Of a DNA stretch of 41,645 bases, positions 26,201 to 32,927 are shown piece after piece. How positions within the stretch are numbered: the first letter of the stretch is position 1; each line of letters opens with the position of its first letter. Made by a program: the position numbers and the translations under genes. The notes beneath the pieces are model-generated. The model searched no databases. It was given only the letters and a program-made list of their open reading frames with translations, and was not told the DNA's origin. The stretch spans positions 1 through 41,645 of the forward strand of contig JAGBMA010000150.1 of the NCBI GenBank assembly GCA_017635095.1, given 5' to 3'. Source of the DNA: Ruminiclostridium sp. GTDB lineage: Bacteria; Bacillota; Clostridia; Oscillospirales; Ruminococcaceae.

Positions 26201-26601
26201 TATCGGGGTATCTTGTCAAGCCTGATATTGCAAGTAAGCAGCTTCTTGATGAAATGAGAAGCAGAGGCTCTGAGCCAGCTGTGCCTGAAACAACACCTCC
26301 TTCTCCTCAGGTGGTTGTAAAGCCCGATCCCGATAAACCAGTCTCGGAAACATCACCACAAATAAATAAGCAAACCCATTTCTTTATGTCTGCAAAGCTC
26401 GATAATACGAGAATAAATCGCGATGTACAGACCTTTATGCAGGAAATCATCAGTCACCTCAGCGACGAAGATGATTGTAACCTCGAAATAACATTGGAGG
26501 TATCTGCGTCAGCACAGAATGGCTTCTCGCAGCCCGTTGTCAGAACGGTATCGGAGAACTGCAAGACTCTTAAGATCAGTAACTTCGGATTTGAGGAATA
26601 A
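23257..26601 (+). CDS. Swt1-type HEPN domain fused to DUF499 P-loop ATPase
   Basis: 1114 residues. Residues about 1-140 form a HEPN domain with the RNase-type motif RNKVSH (Arg99, His104). From about 190 a DUF499 ATPase follows, with Walker A FGGGKTH (Gly259-Thr263) and Walker B LILMDEL (Asp380, Glu381). Large ATPases of this type (BrxC/PglY-like) occur with SNF2 helicases and DUF1156 methylases in restriction-like systems. The HEPN motif suggests RNA cleavage as a toxic output, or an adaptor role. ATG 23257 has GAGGTGG 5 nt upstream; the in-frame ATG at 23236 lies inside the methylase gene and lacks a site. Last gene of the operon, followed by a strong terminator. Confidence 0.88.
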   Translation: MAQNHIIVQEAFAKMLPFMAGYIGRELSRKYGDSWWDEVWDTLSDQRDDLPTGGDYSFLVDSLDVANCLRLIDRKWNDVFRIKLALDYRTWSKELMGVRNKVSHKGSEDFDENYTWRALDTIALLCEAFDDETAEEIRTMQRELRYGAAGGASEIKAAPAPVQTEVSGIISKVGSGLPSWRDIMQPHPDVAEGRYKHAEFAADLAQVARGEGSFEYRDPVEFFKRTYITDGMAGLLVQALQRITEQGGEPVIQLKTAFGGGKTHSMLALYHLLRANVQLDKISSVKPVLDRAGLNTLKKANIAVIVGTAVDPTKSRRPQNFPGITINTIWGEIAAQLAESSGNPKLYDYVKEADKKGVSPGSAALKEMLDACGPCLILMDELVAYAKKLYGVDGLPAGSFDNFITFIQEITEAARASKNSLVVASIPESDIEVGGEAGKIALESIEHTFGRMESIWKPVAANEGFEVVRRRLFLDCKDTEACEKVCSEFSNMYRSNKTDFPIEVSEVAYKDRMLSCYPIHPEVFDRLYNDWSTLEKFQRTRGVLRLMAAVIHELWMGADASPMIMPGSVPLAIQNVSYELTRYLDDNNWSAIIDSEIDGKNSAPYNLEKSQPRFGQTYAARRVARTVFLGSAPSARGQAIRGLEASRVRLGTIMPGENIPVFNDALNSLQSTLTYLYANSAGDRFWFDTRPTLRKTVEERASQYTDNDVIYEINERLKKERTDSRFSGLVKSPSSSLDVTDEQNVKLVILDPRSTYKASAGMKSPAFEKTLDIINNRGTSPRIYRNMIVFVAPDQDTIQSLKDGVRMYLAWKSVRDDSEELNLDATQNKETIKCLEKADETVRSRIGETYCWLISPYIDMQDDIKEIKWTASNIRGGNDSIAARAANKLEQDELLIKKWAPVMLKMELDNVLWKDSDSIPVKKLWDYLCTYCYLPRLMNYSVLEETILSGLNSPDYFGYAEGVSGDRFIGLKFNQFVGLVDISGYLVKPDIASKQLLDEMRSRGSEPAVPETTPPSPQVVVKPDPDKPVSETSPQINKQTHFFMSAKLDNTRINRDVQTFMQEIISHLSDEDDCNLEITLEVSASAQNGFSQPVVRTVSENCKTLKISNFGFEE

Positions 26602-26622
26602 TACTGATTGGTAATAGTATAA

Positions 26623-26658
26623 CAACGCTCTCGGCACTATCGGGAGCGTTGTTTATTT
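26623..26658 (+). terminator. terminator of the defence operon
   Basis: CAACGCTCTCG (26623-26633) / CGGGAGCGTTG (26641-26651), 7-nt loop, then TTTATTT. Confidence 0.88.
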
Positions 26659-26714
26659 GGCACAATTAATATCTGTATATGTGGTATTTTAAGCAAAATC
26701 AGCGCTGTAAACTC

Positions 26715-26743
26715 TTGATTTGTATTCTAGAGTGTGATATAAT
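26715..26743 (+). promoter_or_regulatory. promoter of the AT-rich CD-NTase block
   Basis: TTGATT (26715-26720), 17-bp spacer, TATAAT (26738-26743). This is the only clear promoter before 29.9 kb, so the four genes to 29865 may be one operon. Confidence 0.7.
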
Positions 26744-26766
26744 GATATAAAGGGAGGAGTGAAATT

Positions 26767-26994
26767 ATGTTTTACGATCAGATGTTTAATCCGAACTTTA
26801 ACAACCCCCATTATTACCAGCAAATACAGAATCAGATCTCTCAATATCAGCAAGAGCAGGATAAGGAAGTTTATAATGCAGTCAAGGGCTTCCAAGATTG
26901 GTGTGATGCTATGACTAAACTTGACCCGCAACATCAACAGAAAGCTGTGATTCTTTGTCTTGCCGAATTGGCAAATTATCAAGGGTGGAATTAA
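26767..26994 (+). CDS. small Asn/Gln-rich hypothetical protein
   Basis: 75 residues, not recognised. The first 35 residues are rich in N, Q, Y and P (FNPNFNNPHYYQQIQNQISQYQQEQ) and look disordered or coiled; the rest is helical. GGGAGGAG lies 7 nt before ATG 26767. It follows a consensus promoter. Such short Asn/Gln-rich proteins occur in Clostridial mobile elements, but no function is known to me. It is the first gene of the AT-rich block. Confidence 0.6.
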   Translation: MFYDQMFNPNFNNPHYYQQIQNQISQYQQEQDKEVYNAVKGFQDWCDAMTKLDPQHQQKAVILCLAELANYQGWN

Positions 26995-27068
26995 TTGAAG
27001 CAAGCAAAACGCCAAGTTCTCCCAATATGTGATTCCTGTGAATTATAAGCCATGAGAGGAGTATGAAA

Positions 27069-27755
27069 ATGCTTGATAATGATTTAGTTAAATCATTTGA
27101 AGAATCAGTTTTAGCTGATTCTTTAGATTTGGCATCGGATTTGGCTGAGGTTGGGTTGGATTCGATTTTGGACGATGGAGTAATAAAAGATATTCCAATC
27201 ATTTCGGCAACTATAGGTGTTTTCAAAATAGGATCTTCAATAAAAGAACGACATTACATTAAGAAACTGGTACGTTTTATTGATAGCTGTAACAAAGGTA
27301 TAGTAGATAAGGATATGAAAGAGAGAATAAAAACTAAATTTCTCGATGAAAAGAAAAGTAAAAAAGAATTAGAACATATCCTTTTAATAATTGATCGCTT
27401 TATTGAAGAAGAAAAAGCTGATATGCTTGCAAAAATTTATATTGCATATTTAGATAGCAAAATCGATTGGAGTCAATTTGTAGCATATTCAGTAGTACTT
27501 GATAGATTTCTGCCCGGAGACTACAGTTATTATAGTTCTAGTTTTAACTTTAATGTACAAAACAACTCAGAGATAGATATTCTCTTAAGGTTATCGGGAT
27601 TAGGTTTGTTAATTGAAGAAACTCGAAAAGAGGCTCGACCATTGATAAATGATCAACTTGTGCAAAAACATTTTGAAAACAACAAAGATAAACGAGTATA
27701 TGTTAAAACAGATTTCGGTAGAATTCTAACATCTATCTTGGGTGGTTTCTATTAA
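27069..27755 (+). CDS. hypothetical protein with central hydrophobic segment
   Basis: 228 residues, not recognised. A hydrophobic glycine-containing stretch (IPIISATIGVFKIGSSI, residues about 38-54) is followed by a basic helical region and a DNxx-free C-terminal half with aromatic residues. It is not a canonical signal peptide; the segment could insert in or touch the membrane. ATG 27069 is preferred, with AGGAG 7 nt upstream, because ATG 27063 is only 1 nt from the site. AT-rich, like the next two genes. Position before a nuclease-like gene and a CD-NTase makes it a candidate accessory or effector protein. Confidence 0.65.
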   Translation: MLDNDLVKSFEESVLADSLDLASDLAEVGLDSILDDGVIKDIPIISATIGVFKIGSSIKERHYIKKLVRFIDSCNKGIVDKDMKERIKTKFLDEKKSKKELEHILLIIDRFIEEEKADMLAKIYIAYLDSKIDWSQFVAYSVVLDRFLPGDYSYYSSSFNFNVQNNSEIDILLRLSGLGLLIEETRKEARPLINDQLVQKHFENNKDKRVYVKTDFGRILTSILGGFY

Positions 27756-27818
27756 TGGAGTATAAAAAAGCAATGAATAACCTAATATCGTTTTTCGTAA
27801 CGAAAGGAGACATATATA

Positions 27819-28559
27819 ATGAGTACTAGCGTTACATTAAAATCATTATTTCAAGCGTTGCAAAAAGAAATGATATCTAATGCTGAATTGAGTCGTCAAT
27901 TGGATCATCCGACGGATAAAGGAGATAATACTGAAATAAGCTGGGTTGATTGGTTTATAAAATACCTTCCTAATAGATATGAAGCTGCGAAAGCTACTAT
28001 TATAGATTGCAACAGCAAAATTAGCAATCAAATTGATGTAGTGATTTATGACAGACAATATTCCTATCTTGTGTGTAATCATAATGGCATATTGTACATC
28101 CCAGCCGAAAGTGTATATGCAGTCTTTGAAGTTAAACAAAATTTAAATAAAGCACATATGGAGTATGCTGGAGATAAAGCAGAAAGCGTTCGTAATCTTC
28201 ACAGGACATCAGCGCCAATACCACATGCTGGTGGTGAATTTCCTCCTAAAACTCCGCACCGGATAATTGCTGGTATACTTACAACCAATTCGGATTGGAA
28301 GAAACCGTTTTCAGTCCCATTTATGAATTGTATTTCAAAATATAGCGATTTACAACAGATTGACTGTGGGTGCGTTCTTAATGGTGGTGCATTTTACTAT
28401 GATTATAAAAATAGAATGTTGAAAACGAGCAGTTCGGAAGATAGTTTAGTATATTTCTTTCTTCAGTTACTTATTGATTTGCAAAAGATAGGCACTGTTC
28501 CTGCAATTGATCTAAATGAGTATATTAAAGCATTGACGATTAACGAGGAGAAAAAATAG
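27819..28559 (+). CDS. DUF6602 family, PD-(D/E)XK nuclease-like protein
   Basis: 246 residues. Conserved family features are visible: HPTDKGDNTE near residue 27, QIDVVIYDRQYS near 70, YIPAESVYAVFEVKQ near 92-106, and the LHRTSAPIPHAGGE stretch. Glu, Asp and ExK in these positions fit a PD-(D/E)XK nuclease core, so I infer a DNA-cleaving or nucleic-acid-binding role; the activity is not established to my knowledge. AAAGGAG is 9 nt before the ATG. The stop codon is 1 nt from the next start, so it is translated together with the CD-NTase, and may be its effector. Confidence 0.75.
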   Translation: MSTSVTLKSLFQALQKEMISNAELSRQLDHPTDKGDNTEISWVDWFIKYLPNRYEAAKATIIDCNSKISNQIDVVIYDRQYSYLVCNHNGILYIPAESVYAVFEVKQNLNKAHMEYAGDKAESVRNLHRTSAPIPHAGGEFPPKTPHRIIAGILTTNSDWKKPFSVPFMNCISKYSDLQQIDCGCVLNGGAFYYDYKNRMLKTSSSEDSLVYFFLQLLIDLQKIGTVPAIDLNEYIKALTINEEKK

Positions 28560-28560
28560 G

Positions 28561-29865
28561 ATGGCAGCACAGAAGGATTTTGATTTGTTTTTAAGTAACA
28601 TTGAACCTAGTGAAAGCATAATCCAATATATTAGTAATGTGCAAGAAAATCTGAGAGAATACCTTGAAACTCATAATTATTATAAAACGATCCACAACAA
28701 TACATTTCTCTCTGGGTCGTACGCGAAACATACATCTATTCGTCCATCTAAAAATGACGAAAAACGAGATGTGGATATTATAGTTGTTACAAATTATGAC
28801 GATTCCAAGGATTCTGTAGAAGTGCTTAATGAATTGTGTGATGTGCTAAAAGAATCAGAGATCTATAATACAGCTACAGTTCAACATCATTCTGTGGGAA
28901 TTGAAATGGAAAAGATTAGTATAGATGTTGTTCCTGTAATTAGTGACATCAGCGATAAAGATTTATATTATATTGGTGATTCTGAAATTGGGAATTGGAC
29001 AAATACAGACCCAAAAGGACATATGGAATGGTCAACTACAATTAATAAGAAATATAATAAAGCGTATAAACCTCTTGTTAAAATATTTAAATGGTGGCGT
29101 AGAACAAATTGTCCGAAAGGAATAAAATATCCAAAGGGGATAACTTTGGAAAAACTCATAGCAGATAATCTTGGTGATTCATCTGCTTCGACTGAAGCTT
29201 TCTTTATTGAGACGATGAATAACATTGTTTCAAATTATAAAGAATCCTACGTTAATAAAGGGCTTGTTCCTATAATTGATGACCCTTCGACCAAGATCAA
29301 AGACAACAATCTTTTAGATGAGTACCCTGCTGAAGAATTTGGCTCTTTCGTTAATAATATCCAAGACCATGTTAATTTGCTAAATAATGAAGGCACCGAT
29401 AACAATACTTGGCAAAAAATACTGGGGTCAGAGTTTCCAGCTTCATCAAATAAAAAATCCGAAAGTAATGCTCTTGCATGTTTGATCGCTAATCACAGGC
29501 AGAAGATGCCATGGTCGTTTTCGAGAGGAGGGGCAGTTTTTATAGCTCTCCAAGTTATGGGCAAAGACGGGAAATGTGTTGATTATGACAATAACGGAGA
29601 GCCGTTAAATAAGGGCTGTTCTCTTAGATTTAGGGCTATTACAGGTGTAAAACCTCCATTTATAATAAAATGGCAAATAACAAACACGGGAGAAGAAGCT
29701 AGAAAAGCAGGATGTTTGCGAGGAAATTTTGAAGATTCAGATGATGGTCCTACCGCCAAAAAAGAAGTAACTCAATATACCGGGTGCCATTCAGTTCAGT
29801 GTTTTGTAATTAAAAATCGTGTATGTGTTGCAAAAAGTAAAGACTATATTATAAATATATCTTGA
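28561..29865 (+). CDS. CD-NTase (SMODS nucleotidyltransferase) with C-terminal AGS-C sensor domain
   Basis: 434 residues. The nucleotidyltransferase core has FLSGSYAKHTS (Gly52, Ser53), the metal pair DVD (Asp70, Asp72) and the third acid SIDVVP (Asp122), all intact. The C-terminal part (about 330-434: KPPFIIKWQITNTGEEARKAG...GCHSVQCFVI) matches the AGS-C domain thought to sense ligands. Enzymes of this group make cyclic oligonucleotide signals in CBASS-type antiphage immunity and switch on a nearby effector. No Cap2/Cap3 ubiquitin-like genes and no SAVED or transmembrane effector were seen nearby; the DUF6602 gene immediately upstream is the best partner. A well-placed GAGGAG precedes the start. 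Confidence 0.88.
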   Translation: MAAQKDFDLFLSNIEPSESIIQYISNVQENLREYLETHNYYKTIHNNTFLSGSYAKHTSIRPSKNDEKRDVDIIVVTNYDDSKDSVEVLNELCDVLKESEIYNTATVQHHSVGIEMEKISIDVVPVISDISDKDLYYIGDSEIGNWTNTDPKGHMEWSTTINKKYNKAYKPLVKIFKWWRRTNCPKGIKYPKGITLEKLIADNLGDSSASTEAFFIETMNNIVSNYKESYVNKGLVPIIDDPSTKIKDNNLLDEYPAEEFGSFVNNIQDHVNLLNNEGTDNNTWQKILGSEFPASSNKKSESNALACLIANHRQKMPWSFSRGGAVFIALQVMGKDGKCVDYDNNGEPLNKGCSLRFRAITGVKPPFIIKWQITNTGEEARKAGCLRGNFEDSDDGPTAKKEVTQYTGCHSVQCFVIKNRVCVAKSKDYIINIS

Positions 29866-30066
29866 ACTTTGTTAGACGTATGTCGAACATGTCAAATTTG
29901 CTAGCTGCTATAATTAGTGTATCGCATTTATAATAGATTCATTACAGCCAACAGTTAGTTATATTTGAAAAAAGACTGTTTTGAATTTTCACCTATTCAT
30001 TGTTGTTATGAATTTAGATTTAACGGTTAGCAGTATTAATATTTTAATTAAAGGAGCAATTATTCT
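29866..30066 (+). promoter_or_regulatory. non-coding gap with possible promoter of XRE gene
   Basis: TTGAAT (29981-29986), 17-bp spacer, TGTTAT (30004-30009) is a modest promoter candidate. No terminator with a U-run was seen after the CD-NTase. Nothing else is visible. Confidence 0.4.
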
Positions 30067-30396
30067 GTGGATTCAATATCGATAGGCGCTAACATAAAGA
30101 AATATCGCACGGAAAAAGGCATTAAACAATCCGAACTAGCGGAGAAAACCGGCGTAAGCGCAAACTACATCGGAATACTCGAACGCGGTGATAAAGCCCC
30201 GTCGCTGGCCATGCTTGTGGATATTGCGAACACACTTGGTGTTACTGCTGATATGCTCTTGCACGGAGTTCTGAATTATAACTACAAGATTAAAGGCTCG
30301 CTGCTGCTCGATAGAATAAACTCACTTCCTCAAAAAGAGCAGGACAGGATATTCGCAGTCATCGAAGCTCTAATTGATCACGCAGATCAGGCATAA
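30067..30396 (+). CDS. XRE-family regulator
   Basis: 109 residues starting at GTG 30067, with AAAGGAG 9 nt upstream. A full Cro/C1 helix-turn-helix occupies residues about 6-62 (IGANIKKYRTEKGIKQSELAEKTGVSANYIGILERGDKAPSLAMLVDIANTLGVTADML), with a C-terminal helix (DRINSLPQKEQDRIFAVIEALI) of the type found in Clostridial phage and ICE regulators. GC content is higher than in the AT-rich block to its left. It may control the RloA/RloB unit, which converges on it, or the CD-NTase block. Confidence 0.85.
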   Translation: MDSISIGANIKKYRTEKGIKQSELAEKTGVSANYIGILERGDKAPSLAMLVDIANTLGVTADMLLHGVLNYNYKIKGSLLLDRINSLPQKEQDRIFAVIEALIDHADQA

Positions 30397-30402
30397 TACT
30401 AA

Positions 30403-30434
30403 AAGATGCTCCCGGTACACGCCGGGAGCATCTT
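30403..30434. terminator. bidirectional terminator
   Basis: AAGATGCTCCCGG (30403-30415) / CCGGGAGCATCTT (30422-30434), perfect 13-bp stem with 6-nt loop. A T-run follows on the minus strand (complement of 30399-30404). It ends the XRE gene and probably also the converging RloA-RloB-antitoxin operon. Confidence 0.85.
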
Positions 30435-30522
30435 CGCCTTATATGTTCATATGCAATAGCACGACAAATAATAACTATCGACTGTAACCTACTTAATCTT
30501 TTAGCAATAAGGATACTATATG

Positions 30523-30786
30523 CTATTTTCTGCGACGCTTCCTTATATTTGCCATGGCTTCAGAAAATGGTTTGGTGTTTGCTTTCTCAATATCCGACAG
30601 ACCATCTTTAATAACGGTATACAATTCAAGTTTCCCTACAAGTGACTCGTAAGTTTCGATACTCATAACAGCAAGATCACCCTTTCCGTTTTTGGTGATG
30701 AATGCCGGCTCGTTATAAGTATGACAGAATTGGGATATTTCATTGTAACCGTTCCTAAGGTCAGCGCTTGATCTTATAATTGGCAT
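30523..30786 (-). CDS. Phd/YefM-type antitoxin-like protein
   Basis: 87 residues. MPIIRSSADLRNGYNEISQFCHTYNEPAFITKNGKGDLAVMSIETYESL is a typical Phd/YefM N-terminal DNA-binding fold, followed by a helical toxin-binding tail ending in the basic run IRKRRRK. AGGAGG precedes ATG 30786. No RelE/ParE or Doc-like toxin frame is found on either side. Instead it is the third gene of the RloA-RloB operon (16 bp after RloB). It may act as operon autoregulator or as antidote to RloA/RloB; or its toxin was lost. Confidence 0.82.
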   Translation of the reverse strand: MPIIRSSADLRNGYNEISQFCHTYNEPAFITKNGKGDLAVMSIETYESLVGKLELYTVIKDGLSDIEKANTKPFSEAMANIRKRRRK

Positions 30787-30802
30787 ATCGGCTCCTCCTT
30801 AG

Positions 30803-31474
30803 CTATTTAAGATAAGGCTTCAGCAATTCTAGCAGCTTGTAAACCTGCGTCCCGGGCGAAGAATTGGCTGGCGTTTTATTTTTGTTGATGGCATTTAGCT
30901 TCTTTGCATTATCTATAGCATTATCAAGGTATGGCATCAGGATATCAAACATATCTTTGCGATTTTTCTCATATTTTCCGCAACCTATATTTGACATCCA
31001 CTCCGTCAGTTTCGGGAAGTATTCTGATCGATGCAGGTCAGCGTCAATATAATTGAAATGAAGCATAAACCATAGTTCAACGCATTGATTTGACCACAAA
31101 GCATGATATTCTGTTTCCTCATTTGTCATGGATAAGCATTTTTCGACGGTTCGGTTAATGTGATCCGGCGGAAAATCATCTGTATCAAATACGATCCAGA
31201 CATGCTTAAAAATGGTACTGCTGCCTAAAGCTCTTTTTTGCGCTTTTTTCAGCAGACTCAAAGTATTATCGCCTTCGCCGTATATTTCAAGGTATATCTT
31301 CCCTTGATACTTGCTGTTTATTCTTGTTTTTATGCTTTCAAAGTACTGAGGCTCGGTATCAGTTCCTTCAGTCACAATAAGATGATATTCCGGCTGAATA
31401 AGAATTTCTTTGCTTTTGCGGGGATTCATCCAGTGTTTACTAACATCGCTCTTTTTAGGAGGCTTTAAGCTCAC
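30803..31474 (-). CDS. RloB-like protein (AbiLii family)
   Basis: About 223 residues. LIVTEGTDTEPQYFESIK near the start, the acidic strand VWIVFDTDDFP near residue 98, and NQCVELWFMLHFNY are the conserved blocks of the RloB family, which has a Toprim-like arrangement (Glu, then DxD). It pairs with an AAA ATPase (RloA/AbiLi) in phage exclusion modules. GTG 31474 is chosen because GGAGG is 9 nt upstream; TTG 31480 would be only 3 nt from it. The start overlaps the end of the upstream RloA gene, so translation is coupled. Confidence 0.85.
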   Translation of the reverse strand: MSLKPPKKSDVSKHWMNPRKSKEILIQPEYHLIVTEGTDTEPQYFESIKTRINSKYQGKIYLEIYGEGDNTLSLLKKAQKRALGSSTIFKHVWIVFDTDDFPPDHINRTVEKCLSMTNEETEYHALWSNQCVELWFMLHFNYIDADLHRSEYFPKLTEWMSNIGCGKYEKNRKDMFDILMPYLDNAIDNAKKLNAINKNKTPANSSPGTQVYKLLELLKPYLK

Positions 31475-32673
31475 GCCCAATCGCCTCCAGTCATGTTAGA
31501 AAAGTAAGGATCTGCGCCGTAACGACCTTCAAGATATTGCTTGTCGTATGCGGCTGTATTCTTAATTCGTGTATTATCTTCCTGCCTAATGTCTGATAAT
31601 GAATATATCTTACTCTGGTGATCATCATCCTCGGCCGCAAACCATATCTCGTCTCTGCGAAAAACAGTATTCTTCATAGTGCTCATATCGTGAGATGTAA
31701 AAAGCAACTGCGCGCCGTGCTGATTTACATCAGGATTCTTAAATAGCATAATAATATAACGCAACAGTTTCGGATGCAGCTTAGCATCAAGTTCATCAAC
31801 TACTACCATTCTGCCTTGCTGCAATGCTATCATCAAGATAGGCAGAGCAACTATCATCTTCTTTGTACCGTCGGATTCATCTGAAAAAGGTAATTCAAAC
31901 ACTTCACCGTCGATAGTTCTTTTAGTAAACAACCGCTGCTGTTCCTCGTCAAAACGATATCCTGAAAGGTCAATGCCAATATGGTTTAATGCGTGAACTG
32001 TGCTTTTCTCTATACTCCCATCCGGCGAAAATACAATTTTTAATTCGGATAAAGGATTGCCGAAATTAAGAATAATACATGATTCAAACCATCCCTGCAC
32101 CTCGTTGATTACAGGAAGATCATAGTTTATTGCAAGAAATGATAGATATGGCATTTTCGGATTAACTTCACGATTGATCGTTGACTTGTTGATACTTGGT
32201 CCAAGTTCTATCTTCTGTCCGTCACGCTCAAAAACAACCCCGGTGCGTTTTCCGCCAATATTCTTCCAATAAAGAGCCTCATATACGATCTCGTCCTTAA
32301 GAGACAAATAATACTGGTATTCCCGAGTCTCTATTCTGAAGAACACACGAAATACAGTAGGTTTATCTTTTGATTCCGTATCCAGTAGGAATGGAGTTCT
32401 GCTTATGTGGTGTTGTACAATCATTCCTTCGCGATTTTTATCTAATCCTTTAATTGGCTTAACTACAAGAGATATTAAACAGCAGAAGGCTTGTAAAAGG
32501 TTCGTTTTACCTCCGCCGTTGGGACCATATAAAACACCAACAGGCAAAAGATCACTACCTTTAGTGGTAGTCAACAGTGTGTCCTGGAATTCAGGTAATG
32601 CTTCTGCCTGAAAATCGAACGTGGTTTCGTCACGATAGGACTTGAAATTTTCAAAAGAAAACTGACACAACAT
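31471..32673 (-). CDS. RloA-like AAA/ABC-type ATPase (AbiLi family)
   Basis: 400 residues. The SMC/ABC-like head has FENFKSYRD, Walker A GPNGGGKTN (Gly50-Asn58), a signature-like SDESDGTKK, Walker B MVVVDELDAKLHP, and LLFTSHD at the switch region. This is the OLD/RecF-like ATPase family whose partner is RloB; such pairs (AbiL in Lactococcus) cause abortive infection. ATG 32673 follows AAGGAGG by 9 nt. A longer frame to 32709 is excluded, because its start lies between the -35 and -10 of the gene's own promoter. Confidence 0.88.
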   Translation of the reverse strand: MLCQFSFENFKSYRDETTFDFQAEALPEFQDTLLTTTKGSDLLPVGVLYGPNGGGKTNLLQAFCCLISLVVKPIKGLDKNREGMIVQHHISRTPFLLDTESKDKPTVFRVFFRIETREYQYYLSLKDEIVYEALYWKNIGGKRTGVVFERDGQKIELGPSINKSTINREVNPKMPYLSFLAINYDLPVINEVQGWFESCIILNFGNPLSELKIVFSPDGSIEKSTVHALNHIGIDLSGYRFDEEQQRLFTKRTIDGEVFELPFSDESDGTKKMIVALPILMIALQQGRMVVVDELDAKLHPKLLRYIIMLFKNPDVNQHGAQLLFTSHDMSTMKNTVFRRDEIWFAAEDDDHQSKIYSLSDIRQEDNTRIKNTAAYDKQYLEGRYGADPYFSNMTGGDWA

Positions 32674-32697
32674 ATAAATCCGCCTCCTTCTTTGATT

Positions 32698-32726
32698 ATT
32701 ATACCCCATAAAATCAGAAATGTCAA
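32698..32726 (-). promoter_or_regulatory. perfect-consensus promoter of RloA-RloB-antitoxin operon
   Basis: Minus strand: TTGACA (32721-32726), 17-bp spacer, TATAAT (32698-32703). Confidence 0.85.
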
Positions 32727-32808
32727 GTATATATCACGCTTTCGGAAAATAATTTTCTGTGGCAGCTTATATAAAAAGAATAAAAGGAATTAATTTGTAT
32801 ATTATTGT

Positions 32809-32835
32809 AAAAAGACCGTTTTTACGGTCTTTTTT
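32809..32835. terminator. short hairpin terminator between divergent units
   Basis: GACCGT (32814-32819) / ACGGTC (32824-32829), flanked by A5 on the left and T6 on the right, so it can work in both directions. It isolates the lipoprotein gene from upstream transcription. Confidence 0.7.
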
Positions 32836-32846
32836 CATTTTTCCTC

Positions 32847-32908
32847 TTGAACTATAACTAAAAGTATGTTATAATAACTATAAGAAACAAATGTTTCTAA
32901 TAGTTATT
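32847..32908 (+). promoter_or_regulatory. promoter with dyad over the transcription start
   Basis: TTGAAC (32847-32852), 17-bp spacer, TATAAT (32870-32875). A 16-bp inverted repeat with one mismatch, AATAACTATAAGAAAC (32873-32888) / GTTTCTAATAGTTATT (32893-32908), covers the start point. It would act as an operator or as a 5' mRNA hairpin. Confidence 0.7.
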
Positions 32909-32927
32909 GACGAAGGGAGAAATCATT

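Noticed and set aside
16977-26601. Canonical DISARM or canonical BREX label for the operon
   Set aside because: DrmA, DrmB, DrmC, PglZ, BrxA, BrxB and BrxF are all missing within the island, so the system should not be given either name.
30440-30522. Toxin partner for the Phd/YefM-like protein
   Set aside because: The interval up to the terminator is too short for any RelE, ParE or Doc-type gene, and none is found upstream, where RloB lies.
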